Assembly: GCA_012514505.1 (NCBI GenBank)
Contig: JAAZAD010000507.1
Coordinates: 1-34,982, forward strand
DNA: 34,982 nucleotides
Source of the DNA: Rhodococcus sp. (in: high G+C Gram-positive bacteria)
GTDB lineage: Bacteria; Actinomycetota; Actinomycetes; Mycobacteriales; Mycobacteriaceae
Reading direction: 5' to 3'
Numbering within the stretch: the first letter of the stretch is position 1; every line of letters starts with the position of its first letter. This document shows positions 16,804 to 24,248 of this stretch, piece by piece. Both the position numbers and the translations under genes were made by a program. The notes beneath the pieces are model-generated. The model was given only the letters and a program-made list of their open reading frames with translations, was not told where the DNA came from and did not search any database.

Positions 16804-17555
16804 GCGCTGACCTCCGCGTCCAGGTCTGTGTCAGCGTGCGGATCGCAATCGGCGGCGTTCGCGACGGCTTCCTCCCAACGGAGGCGGAATCGCTCACGTG
16901 TGGCTGCGTCGAGGTCGCGGTCGCGGCCAGACAGGAAGCGGCGGTACAGGGCCTCTTCGTGTTCGCGCGGGTCGGCGAACTCGGGTGGCACCTCGAGCAG
17001 TTCTCCGAACGCGAACTCGACGAGGGGCTGCCGCGGCCCGGTCGGTCCACCGTTGACCTCGAGCAGGCGCGTCACATAGGCGCCGGTGATCTTGGAGACC
17101 ACGCGGTTCAGGTCGGCGGCGAGATCGGCCAGTTCGGGCACGTCTGTGCGCGACTCGGCGAGTCGGTTGAGTCTTGCGTGCGGTCCCAGGATTTCGATGA
17201 TGGTTTCGAGGTCCAGCGGGATCTGCGAAGGTCCGAGCGCGAGCGGGCGTTGCTGCGCGCGGCGCCGACGGGGTTCGCCGCCACTCGCTTCGGTGCCGGT
17301 TGCCTCGTCCTCCAACGGTGTCGGCACGCCACCTTCGAGAGCGCGAGCCGCGCTGCCCGGCACCCACCGCAACGCCTTGTCGAGCTTGCGGAGCGTCTCG
17401 ATACTCGGAGCGGGTCCGGTTCCGTTCTCGGCGCGCGTCTGTGCGGCATCCGACGGTCCGCCCGCTGCGCTCACCTCGTCCTGTGTCAGATTCAGTAATC
17501 GCCGACGCTTGTAGACGAACTGCCCGAATCCGGCGCGGTCGGTGGCCATTCCCAT
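16800..17555 (-). CDS. XRE-family transcriptional regulator
   Basis: A 251-residue protein with an N-terminal Cro/CI helix-turn-helix (about 11-66: FGQFVYKRRRLLNLTQDEVSAAG ending in a LRKLDKALRW helix). A basic linker (RRRRAQQR) and a long helical, acidic C-terminal half of unknown function follow. The ATG at 17555 is followed two codons later by another ATG with GGGGG at a better distance, so the true start may be 17549. It is 51 bp behind aspC on the same strand and overlaps the EspR-like gene. It may be a repressor cleaved by the nearby ImmA/IrrE peptidase, which is inference from context. Confidence 0.75.
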   Translation of the reverse strand: MGMATDRAGFGQFVYKRRRLLNLTQDEVSAAGGPSDAAQTRAENGTGPAPSIETLRKLDKALRWVPGSAARALEGGVPTPLEDEATGTEASGGEPRRRRAQQRPLALGPSQIPLDLETIIEILGPHARLNRLAESRTDVPELADLAADLNRVVSKITGAYVTRLLEVNGGPTGPRQPLVEFAFGELLEVPPEFADPREHEEALYRRFLSGRDRDLDAATRERFRLRWEEAVANAADCDPHADTDLDAEVSA

Positions 17556-17606
17556 CCCCCAAAAGTGACACTCGAGCGACGTGCGTATCGCTTCCCGGTC
17601 CGTACT

Positions 17607-18887
17607 CTACTGCTTGTAGCTCGTGAGGAAGTTACCGAACCTCTCGATCGCCACCGCGAGGTCTCGTGCCCAGGGCAAAGTGACGATTCGGATGTGGTCG
17701 TGATCGGGCCAGTTGAAGCCGGTGCCCTGCACGACCAGGATCTTCTCCTGATGCAGAAGATCCTGGACCAGCTTCTCGTCGTCGTGGATCTCGTAGACCT
17801 CGGGGTCGAGGCGCGGAAACGCGTACAGCGCGCCCCGTGGTTTCACGCAGGAGACACCCGGGATCATGTTGAGCCGCTCCCAGGCGACGTCACGCTGCTC
17901 GAGCAGACGCCCGCCAGGAAGGATCAGTTCTTCGATGCTCTGATGTCCACCGAGCGCCACCTGGATCGCATGCTGGCCCGGCACGTTCGGGCACAACCGC
18001 GACGACGCCAACAGGTCGATGCCCTCGAGGAAACCCTTGGCATGATCCTTGGGGCCGGTGATCGCCAGCCAGCCCGCGCGGTACCCGGCGACACGGTACG
18101 ACTTCGACAGGCCGTTGAACGTCAAACACAGCAGGTCGGGGGCGAGTGTCGCCAACGAAATGTGCTTGGCGTCGTCGTAGAGAATCTTGTCGTAGATCTC
18201 GTCGGCGAGCAGGAGCAACTGGTGCTTGCGGGCCAGGTCCACCAGCTGTTGCAGCACCTCCATCGAGTAGACCGCACCCGTCGGATTGTTCGGGTTGATG
18301 ACCAGCAGTGCCTTGGTCTTGTCGGTGATCTTCGATTCGATGTCGGCGATGTCCGGGTTCCAGCCGTTGCTCTCGTCGCACAAGTAGTGGACGGGAGTGC
18401 CTCCGCCAAGGCTGGTCATCGCGGTCCACAACGGGTAGTCGGGCGCCGGGATCAGCACCTCGTCCCCGTTGTCGAGGAGCGCCTGCATCGTGATGGTGAT
18501 GAGCTCGGAGACACCGTTGCCGAGGTAGATGTCGTCGACGTCGAGTTCGGGGAACCCCGGAACCAGCTCGTAGCGAGTCGCGATCGCGCGCCGTGCCGAG
18601 AGGATGCCCTTGGACTCCGAGTACCCCTGCGCAACCGGCAGCGCAGCGATCATGTCGCGCATGATCACATCCGGTGCGTCGAAACCGAACGGGGCCGGGT
18701 TGCCGATGTTGAGCTTGAGGATGCGGTGCCCCTCGGCCTCGAGACGAGCGGCGTGCGCGTGTACCGGTCCGCGAATTTCGTACACGACGTTCTGAAGCTT
18801 GCTCGACTGCTCCAACGTGCGCTGCGGCTGACGACGGTGAAAATGCTCCGGTGTACTCACGACGTTCATCATCCCATCTGTGTGCAA
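17607..18887 (-). CDS. aspC: Class I aminotransferase (aspartate/alanine aminotransferase, Rv0337c-like)
   Basis: A 426-residue fold-type I PLP enzyme. The internal-aldimine lysine is Lys262 in FNGLSKSYRVAGYRAGW. NPNNPTGAVYS (198-208) and ADEIYDKI (229-236) are the cofactor-binding motifs, and a C-terminal Arg region (HIRIVTLP) should bind the substrate carboxylate. It matches M. tuberculosis Rv0337c (AspC) and the E. coli AlaA-type alanine/glutamate transaminases, so aspartate versus alanine specificity is uncertain. Several in-frame starts exist (18887, 18872, 18869, GTG 18860) and none has a clear ribosome binding site. In M. tuberculosis it is adjacent to Rv0338c; here the Rv0338c homologue lies 14.5 kb away. 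Confidence 0.92.
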   Translation of the reverse strand: MHTDGMMNVVSTPEHFHRRQPQRTLEQSSKLQNVVYEIRGPVHAHAARLEAEGHRILKLNIGNPAPFGFDAPDVIMRDMIAALPVAQGYSESKGILSARRAIATRYELVPGFPELDVDDIYLGNGVSELITITMQALLDNGDEVLIPAPDYPLWTAMTSLGGGTPVHYLCDESNGWNPDIADIESKITDKTKALLVINPNNPTGAVYSMEVLQQLVDLARKHQLLLLADEIYDKILYDDAKHISLATLAPDLLCLTFNGLSKSYRVAGYRAGWLAITGPKDHAKGFLEGIDLLASSRLCPNVPGQHAIQVALGGHQSIEELILPGGRLLEQRDVAWERLNMIPGVSCVKPRGALYAFPRLDPEVYEIHDDEKLVQDLLHQEKILVVQGTGFNWPDHDHIRIVTLPWARDLAVAIERFGNFLTSYKQ

Positions 18888-18901
18888 CCTGGTTTCGAAC
18901 A

Positions 18902-18970
18902 GGCGCTCCGCGCCTGTGAGTGGTTAACGAGTGTGGGGACTCCTTAACCGCTCACCGGGCGCGGAGCGCC
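18902..18970. repeat. 69-bp near-perfect palindrome between aspC and the ABC pseudogene
   Basis: The outer arms GGCGCTCCGCGCC (18902-18914) and GGCGCGGAGCGCC (18958-18970) are perfect inverted repeats. The inner arms GTGAGTGGTTAA and TTAACCGCTCAC (18916-18927, 18944-18955) pair with one mismatch, and GAGT/ACTC closes the loop. A related half-copy, TGTGAGCGGTTAACGAGT, lies at 19812-19829. The right arm supplies the last codons and stop of the pseudogene. It may serve as a terminator or be a mobile palindromic unit. Confidence 0.8.
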
Positions 18971-19782
18971 CGCAGCCGAAGCCTGGTGTGGGTGAAGACA
19001 GCGAGCACGAGGCTGATGAGCAGCAGCATGGCGATGCTGAGCAGCCACCACGATGCGGTGTGTTGCCACAGTGTGTCCGGCTCGGTGCCGGTGGCATTCG
19101 TGACCAGGTCTACTGTCGAGGCGGCCGCCGCGAACCCCCAGCGGGACGGGAAGAGTCACGCCAACTGTTCGAGCACCGCGCGTCCGGTGATCGTGATCAA
19201 CCCTCCGCACATCACCAGCTGCGCCATGATCGTGACCACCAGCATCGGCAGTACCTGCTCGTTCGAGCGCGCCACCGACGACAACGCCAGTCCGACCAGC
19301 ACACAGGTGCAGGTGGTGACGGCGATATAGGCCAGTACGTCCTTGACGACGATGTCGTTGTCGGGTGACCGGCCGATAGTGAGGGAACCGGCTGGGATCG
19401 ACGCGTGTGGGGTCGGCTGCGGGACATCGACGCTGACCGTCGACTCGTCCCATCGGCCACCCACGTCCTGTCGCGTGGCGTCCGGGTCCTCGACGGAGAT
19501 CCGCACGACCGGCCCCTCGGTCGCGTCGCCGAGGCGTACGCGGACCGGGCCTCTGACGGGAATCTCCCTTCGGCGTTCACCGTCGACGTAGATGCCGTTC
19601 TTGCTGTCGGCATCGACGAGCAGCCAGCCGTCGTCCCAGGTGAGGCGGGCATGTTCGCGGGACACCACGGAGTCGACGATGGTGATTTCCAACTGCGGAT
19701 CCCGGCCCATGCGTACGGAGGTGCCCGGACCGAACCGGGTTCGGCCGCGCTCGGTCTCGACCACGACCCACGGGTCGTCCAT
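18952..19782 (-). pseudogene. Decayed Rv1747-like ABC transporter: FHA domain kept, ATPase deleted, nonsense codon near the end
   Basis: The start (ATG at 19782) encodes a good FHA domain (VRMGRDP...SVVSREHARLTWDD...DSKNGIYVDG). A second FHA beginning (LTIGRSPDNDIVVKDVLA) then jumps at about 19330 straight into membrane-permease sequence (YIAVTTCTCVLVGLALSSVARS...). The rest of FHA-2, the whole ATP-binding domain and the first permease helices are absent. An in-frame TGA at 19156-19158 interrupts QLA-LFPSRWGFAAAASTVDL, where homologues such as Rv1747 are expected to read on, probably Trp (TGG to TGA). The frame then continues to a stop at 18952. FHA proteins bind phosphothreonine, and a truncated FHA-membrane protein could still be made. 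Short repeats flank the locus. Confidence 0.8.
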
Positions 19783-19811
19783 AGCTTCATGGTCCCACGT
19801 CCGCTCCCCGC

Positions 19812-19829
19812 TGTGAGCGGTTAACGAGT
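19812..19829. repeat. Half-copy of the 18.9-kb palindrome arm
   Basis: TGTGAGCGGTTAACGAGT differs by one base from 18915-18932. It is followed by a GTCTC/GAGAC hairpin but lacks the GC-rich outer arms. It lies 30 bp upstream of the pseudogene start, so copies of this motif bracket the decayed gene. Confidence 0.7.
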
Positions 19830-19889
19830 CTCTGCACTCGGAGACCACGCACAGGGGCGGGCGTTACATGTAACCGACTGAGTCGACTC

Positions 19890-20495
19890 CTAGGTGGTCG
19901 ACTGCAGCGTTGCGGTCAGAGTCAGGTAGATCGACCTGGCGATGCGGTTCAGGTGATCGTCCGTGATGGGTACGTGAAAGACGAACAGAGCCGTGATCAG
20001 GGGGCCGACGATCATCAGGTGGGCGACGTCGATATCTGCCGGTCCGGTGATTTCACCGCGTGCCTCTGCCCGATCGCAGATCTCGCGTATGTCGGCGAGT
20101 TCGCTGGTGAGGAAGGTGTTCGTCAGTTTCTCGCGCAGGGATTCGTCTGTTGAGAGGGTCTCGATGAGGGCGGGGAGTGCGGCCTGGGCGGCAGGGTCGG
20201 TCAGGATGTCGCGAACCTCGCCGAGGAGCGCGCGTAGGTCGGATTCGAGCCCGCCGGTGTCGGTGGTGGGTCCGGTATCGACGTCGTGGACCGCCGCAGC
20301 GAACACCATCTCGGCCTTGGACCCGAAGCGTCGGTAGATGGCCGCCTTGCCGACTCCCGCGCGCTTCGCCACCTGGTCGACGGTGAAGCGTCCGTACCCG
20401 ATCTCGGCAAGAAGTTCGCGGACAGCGGCGGGTACCGCGCGGTCGATGCGATCGTCGCGGGGCCGTCCGGGCTGAGTCGATTTCACCCCAACCAC
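19890..20495 (-). CDS. TetR-family transcriptional repressor
   Basis: A 201-residue protein. The N-terminal helix-turn-helix reads FTVDQVAKRAGVGKAAIYRRFGSKAEMVFAAAV (about 37-69), and the remainder is the helical ligand-binding and dimerisation domain. A GTG at 20495 is used; a second GTG at 20486 is possible. It is divergent from a small membrane protein gene followed by a carotenoid oxygenase, and the 69 bp between starts contain strong palindromes, so it likely represses itself and that operon. The ligand cannot be predicted from sequence; an apocarotenoid or other lipophilic compound would fit the neighbours (inference). Confidence 0.88.
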   Translation of the reverse strand: MVGVKSTQPGRPRDDRIDRAVPAAVRELLAEIGYGRFTVDQVAKRAGVGKAAIYRRFGSKAEMVFAAAVHDVDTGPTTDTGGLESDLRALLGEVRDILTDPAAQAALPALIETLSTDESLREKLTNTFLTSELADIREICDRAEARGEITGPADIDVAHLMIVGPLITALFVFHVPITDDHLNRIARSIYLTLTATLQSTT

Positions 20496-20538
20496 TATAC
20501 GGAACCATAGTTCCGATATTAGAGTTCCGTATATACGG
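20496..20538. promoter_or_regulatory. TetR operator region with repeated GGAAC/GTTCC palindromes
   Basis: Three overlapping symmetric elements occur. CGGAAC-CATA-GTTCCG spans 20500-20515, TATACGGAAC/GTTCCGTATA has arms at 20496-20505 and 20524-20533, and the perfect 12-mer CCGTATATACGG spans 20527-20538. This density of symmetry between divergent genes strongly suggests paired TetR dimer sites covering both promoters. Confidence 0.75.
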
Positions 20539-20564
20539 ACGTTTCGAGACCGGGAGGTCGGATC

Positions 20565-21014
20565 ATGTTCGATACGAACGCACGTATGGCCAACCAGCTA
20601 CCGGCGCGACTGCACGTGCTCGGGGCTGGGTTGCTGGGATTCGTCGGTGTTGCGCATATTGCTGTCGTGCACGTTTTCGGCACACCGAGCGAGGGGGAGC
20701 GGTCCGTCCACGAACTTGCCGACGCCACTCCGGTTCGAATGTTCGATGGCGGATTGACGCGCAGCGTGCACGATCTGGACACCGGTTACAGCGTCGCGAT
20801 GGGTGTGCTCGCCGCTGGGTTCGCCGCCACGTCGATTGCCGCCGTTCGTGGTGATCCGGCGCTCGTCGGCAGGCGGTCGGTGTTCTCGGCCGTATCCACT
20901 GCGACATCGGGTGCGATGCTGGCGGTTGCCGCGAAACGCTTCCCGGAGTTGCCCATCGGTGTGATCGCGCTCGGCGTTGCGTGCTTGGGTGGCGCACAGC
21001 TTGCGAGCCCGTAG
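20565..21014 (+). CDS. Small four-helix membrane protein of unknown function
   Basis: A 149-residue protein with four hydrophobic segments at about 16-38, 74-93, 105-123 and 129-148. A short polar loop between the first two contains RMFDGGLTRSVHDLDTGYS. GGGAGG lies 7 nt before the ATG. I do not recognise a characterised family; the overall plan resembles small four-helix proteins of the LIC_13387 type. It is first in a likely operon with the carotenoid oxygenase (71-bp gap) and is separated from the TetR gene by the operator, so it is probably de-repressed by the TetR ligand. Confidence 0.75.
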   Translation: MFDTNARMANQLPARLHVLGAGLLGFVGVAHIAVVHVFGTPSEGERSVHELADATPVRMFDGGLTRSVHDLDTGYSVAMGVLAAGFAATSIAAVRGDPALVGRRSVFSAVSTATSGAMLAVAAKRFPELPIGVIALGVACLGGAQLASP

Positions 21015-21085
21015 TTTCGATCCGCGGTGGCCAAGCCCGGTGTTACCGTGGATTGGCACTGTTCATCGACCTGACAGGTGTTCCG

Positions 21086-22492
21086 ATGAGTGTCACAGAT
21101 TCCGGTCCGGCCGCCCGTCCCGCGCCCGTCGACGTCGCCCATCACGCACATCTGACGGGCTTGTTCGAGCCGCAGCGTGAAGAAGTCGACGTCCGCGGTC
21201 TCGAAGTGGTCGGTGAACTTCCCCGCGACTTGCACGGTGCGTATCTGCGCAATGGCCCGAATCCGCGTTTCGACCCGATCGGGACGTACATTTATCCGCT
21301 CGACGGAGATGCCATGGTGCACCGGATCGAGCTGGACGACGGCACGGCCCGCTACACCAACCGTTTCGTCCGCACTCCGATGGTGGTCGCAGAAGAGGCT
21401 GCCGGACAAGCGATCTGGCCGGGCGTCACCGATTTCTACACGCCCGGCGAAGACGAGGTAGGCCCCGAACTCGCCGGGACTCAGCGCGAACTGCCCGACA
21501 TCAACATCGTCCGGCACGGCGGTCGGCTTCTGGCGATGGCCGAGACCACCCTGCCCTTCGGTTTGGATCCAGCAGATCTACGGACGCTGGGGCGCGAGAC
21601 CTGTGACGGTGCGCTGGCCATCGGTAGTACCGCGCATCCGAAGATCGACCCGGTCAACGGCGAGATGGTGCTGTTCAACTATCTGCTCGAGGCGCCGTAT
21701 CTCACGTGGTCGGTGGTGGGCGCCGACGGTTCTGTGGTGCGCAAGCCCACACCTGTTGCCGGGGTGGACAAGTCGATCATGATCCACGATATGGCGCTCA
21801 CCGAGCGCTACATCGTGCTGATGGTGTGTCCCCTCGTGTTCGACATCGAGGCGGCGATGACGGGCGGATCGATCCTCGATTGGCGGCCCGACGACGGAAC
21901 ACGTATCGCCATGATTCCACGTGACGGTGGCGCAGTCCGATGGGTGGATCACGAGGCCTACTGGGTGTGGCACTTCGCCAATGCCTTCGATCTCCCAGAC
22001 GGTCGTGTCAGTGTCGATTACGTCGAATGGCCCTACCCCGCTTTGCTCGCAGGCGATCCACGCCCGTGCGAGGCCGCGCTGATTCGTGCCGTCATCGACC
22101 CCGCTTCGGGGCGCGTGGCACGAGATGTCGTCAGCGATCGGGACATGGAGTTCCCGAGAGTCGACGACCGGCAGATCACCCGCCGGCATCGCGCGGTGGC
22201 GACGGTGGGTAAGTCCGGTGGCCGGGAAGGTGACATGGATTCGCTGTGGTTCTTCGACACCGAGTCCGGCTCCGAGGCGCACTGGAAGCCTGACGGCTGC
22301 TCGGTAGGGGAGCCGATCTTCATGCCGGGCGCCGATCACGAGTACTGGGGCACTATCGGCACCGACCTCGCCGCGGGCGAATCGTGGTTCTTCGTGTTGC
22401 CGGCCGAGGACCCGTCATCCGGACCACTGGCGAAGGTGCGGCTTCCGATCCGCGTTCCCGCCGGACTGCACGGAGCGTGGCTGCAAGCATGA
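21086..22492 (+). CDS. Carotenoid cleavage oxygenase family protein (RPE65/CCO)
   Basis: A 468-residue seven-bladed propeller dioxygenase. All four iron-binding histidines are visible: His184 (STAHPKIDP), His234 (IMIHDMALTE), His296 (YWVWHFANAFD) and His462 (GLHGAWLQA, close to the C-terminus). Conserved LHGAYLRNGPNP near residue 49 and DGDAMVH near 73 are also family hallmarks. Members split carotenoids, stilbenes or lignin-derived alkenes at a C=C bond using O2. The ATG at 21086 has AGGTG upstream. It is probably co-transcribed with the small membrane protein under TetR control. Bacterial members in lignin-degrading actinomycetes include stilbene oxygenases, so the substrate need not be a carotenoid. 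Confidence 0.92.
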   Translation: MSVTDSGPAARPAPVDVAHHAHLTGLFEPQREEVDVRGLEVVGELPRDLHGAYLRNGPNPRFDPIGTYIYPLDGDAMVHRIELDDGTARYTNRFVRTPMVVAEEAAGQAIWPGVTDFYTPGEDEVGPELAGTQRELPDINIVRHGGRLLAMAETTLPFGLDPADLRTLGRETCDGALAIGSTAHPKIDPVNGEMVLFNYLLEAPYLTWSVVGADGSVVRKPTPVAGVDKSIMIHDMALTERYIVLMVCPLVFDIEAAMTGGSILDWRPDDGTRIAMIPRDGGAVRWVDHEAYWVWHFANAFDLPDGRVSVDYVEWPYPALLAGDPRPCEAALIRAVIDPASGRVARDVVSDRDMEFPRVDDRQITRRHRAVATVGKSGGREGDMDSLWFFDTESGSEAHWKPDGCSVGEPIFMPGADHEYWGTIGTDLAAGESWFFVLPAEDPSSGPLAKVRLPIRVPAGLHGAWLQA

Positions 22493-22521
22493 CGTGCCGC
22501 TCCAACGAGAAGGAACCAGCT

Positions 22522-22815
22522 ATGAGCGAACTCCGTGACGTGCTGGATCAAGAATCCCGCGATTCCGAAGCCAACCTTGACGCGCCGATTCCCCCAGGGG
22601 CGAAGGTCACCCGCGGGCATGGTCGCAGCAAGACGCTGCAAGTGCGGCTCAACGACGACGAATACGCCACACTCGAGGACCTCGCCGAACGTCGCGGTCT
22701 CCCGCTGTCGACGATGGTCCGAGCCCTGCTCCTCACGGCCGTCGACTCCGGTTCCGAATCCCCTGCAGAACGCATCGCGCGACTGCATCGTGAACTCGAC
22801 CTGCTCTCTCAGTAG
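22522..22815 (+). CDS. Ribbon-helix-helix (CopG/Arc-type) DNA-binding protein
   Basis: A 97-residue protein. The segment SKTLQVRLNDDEYATLEDLAERRGLPLSTMVRALLLTAV is a typical RHH fold: one beta strand and two helices. The N-terminus is acidic and disordered. The ATG at 22522 has AAGGA upstream and lies 29 bp after the oxygenase stop, so it may be the third gene of that operon; an ATG overlapping the oxygenase stop is a weaker alternative. RHH proteins are often antitoxins, but no toxin gene is adjacent, since the next frame is AlkB. I consider it a small autorepressor or orphan antitoxin. Confidence 0.75.
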   Translation: MSELRDVLDQESRDSEANLDAPIPPGAKVTRGHGRSKTLQVRLNDDEYATLEDLAERRGLPLSTMVRALLLTAVDSGSESPAERIARLHRELDLLSQ

Positions 22816-22924
22816 ATCCCCTGACGCACACCGGAGCCCAGCCGCGGATAGGGCCGGTGCGGGCCACCAACTGTGACCCGCATCACTAGTTGATGACCCG
22901 CGGGGAGTACGACGTCCGAATTGG

Positions 22925-22978
22925 GTGACTTGTCACATATCTACGCCGCCTGCTCAGGTGCTAAAGTACCGACCGGTA
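22925..22978. promoter_or_regulatory. Palindromes upstream of alkB
   Basis: GTGACTTGTCAC (22925-22936) and TACCGACCGGTA (22967-22978) are perfect palindromes with 2-nt centres, in the 200-bp gap before alkB. TAAAGT (22962-22967) could be a -10. The second site lies about 38 bp before the start codon and would suit a TetR-type repressor. Confidence 0.4.
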
Positions 22979-23015
22979 ATGAGCCGTCGGGGCATGTGGA
23001 TAGGGACGAGACAAC

Positions 23016-24242
23016 GTGGGGGCATCGAACGTAAACGCCAGCTCGCAGGCAAGTTCTACGCCAGCGAAGGCCAAGCGTTATCTGTGGCTCTGCGGCGCAG
23101 TCGTGCCCCTCAGTCCGTTTCTGGGATGGGCCCTCGTCGAATCGGTGGGTCCTGGCCTCTTCTGGGCATTCGGTGTGTTGCTGATGGCCATTGTGATTCC
23201 GCTCGTCGACCTGCTCACGGGACCGGACCTGAGTAACCCGACCGACGAAGAGTCGGCGGCCCTCGAGAACGACGCATTCTATCGGTGGTGCACCTACCTG
23301 TTCCTCCCCGCTCAGTACGCGGGTCTGGTGACGGCGTGCTACCTGTGGGTGACTGCGCCGATGGGCTGGCCGGAACGTTTGGCGTTGGCAGCCACGGTCG
23401 GTGTGGTCGCGGGCATCGGGATCAACGCCGCGCACGAACTCGGCCACAAGCGCACCCAACACGAACGCTGGTTCGCGAAGATCGCTCTCGCCCAGTCTGC
23501 GTACGGCCACTTCTACGTCGAGCACAATCACGGTCACCACTTGCGGGTGGCGACTCCCGAGGACGCCGCATCCGCTCGCATGGGTGAAACGTTCTGGCAG
23601 TTCCTGCCCCGCTCGGTGATCGGCGGCGTGCGCTCGGCGTGGCAGCACGAGAGCAGGCGGTTGACGCGGAAGGGGCAGCGCGTCTGGAGTCCACGGAACA
23701 ACGTGCTGAACGCCTGGGCGATGACTGTCGTGCTGTTCGGCGGACTCATCGCGGTGTTCGGGTGGGCGGTGGCCCCGTGGCTTGCCTTCCAGGCAGTGTT
23801 CGCTGTGGCGATGCTCGAGGCCGCCAACTACCTCGAGCACTACGGTCTGCTGCGCGAGCGCCGCAAGAACGGACGCTACGAGAAGTGCTCGCCCCGGCAC
23901 AGCTGGAACAGTGATCACCTGTGCAGCAACCTTTTCCTGTACCACCTGCAGCGGCACAGTGATCATCACGCCAACCCGCTCCGTCGCTACCAAACGTTGC
24001 GCACCAGGCCCGAGGCCCCGCAGTTGCCGGCCGGGTATGCGGTGATGATGTGGCTGTGCCTGGTGCCGTCGCTGTGGCGCAAGGTGATGGACCCGCGGCT
24101 CTTGGCGCACTACGACTACGACATCTCGCGGGTCAACATCCACCCGCCGAAGCGCGACGAACTGCTGGCCAAATACCCGCTACCGGACGTGCCCAGCGCG
24201 GCCGATCCGGCTGCCGAAAGGCCTGCCGCACCCGCCGTGTAA
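23016..24242 (+). CDS. alkB: Alkane 1-monooxygenase AlkB
   Basis: A 408-residue integral membrane non-haem di-iron hydroxylase. All hallmark histidine boxes are present: HELGHK (140-145), EHNHGHH (169-175), LQRHSDHHA (311-319) and the AlkB-specific NYLEHYGL (271-278). Six hydrophobic segments surround them. It hydroxylates medium or long n-alkanes at the terminal carbon using electrons from rubredoxin. No rubredoxin, rubredoxin reductase or alkU-type TetR gene follows; the next gene is on the other strand and ends 6 bp away. It is thus a stand-alone alkB, as described for some of the multiple alkB copies in rhodococci. GTG at 23016 is used, with AGGGACGAG upstream. Confidence 0.96.
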   Translation: MGASNVNASSQASSTPAKAKRYLWLCGAVVPLSPFLGWALVESVGPGLFWAFGVLLMAIVIPLVDLLTGPDLSNPTDEESAALENDAFYRWCTYLFLPAQYAGLVTACYLWVTAPMGWPERLALAATVGVVAGIGINAAHELGHKRTQHERWFAKIALAQSAYGHFYVEHNHGHHLRVATPEDAASARMGETFWQFLPRSVIGGVRSAWQHESRRLTRKGQRVWSPRNNVLNAWAMTVVLFGGLIAVFGWAVAPWLAFQAVFAVAMLEAANYLEHYGLLRERRKNGRYEKCSPRHSWNSDHLCSNLFLYHLQRHSDHHANPLRRYQTLRTRPEAPQLPAGYAVMMWLCLVPSLWRKVMDPRLLAHYDYDISRVNIHPPKRDELLAKYPLPDVPSAADPAAERPAAPAV

Positions 24243-24248
24243 CTGCCG

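Noticed and set aside
22522-22815. RHH protein as the antitoxin of a toxin-antitoxin pair
   Set aside because: No toxin-like frame lies within several hundred bases downstream or upstream; neighbours are a dioxygenase and AlkB.
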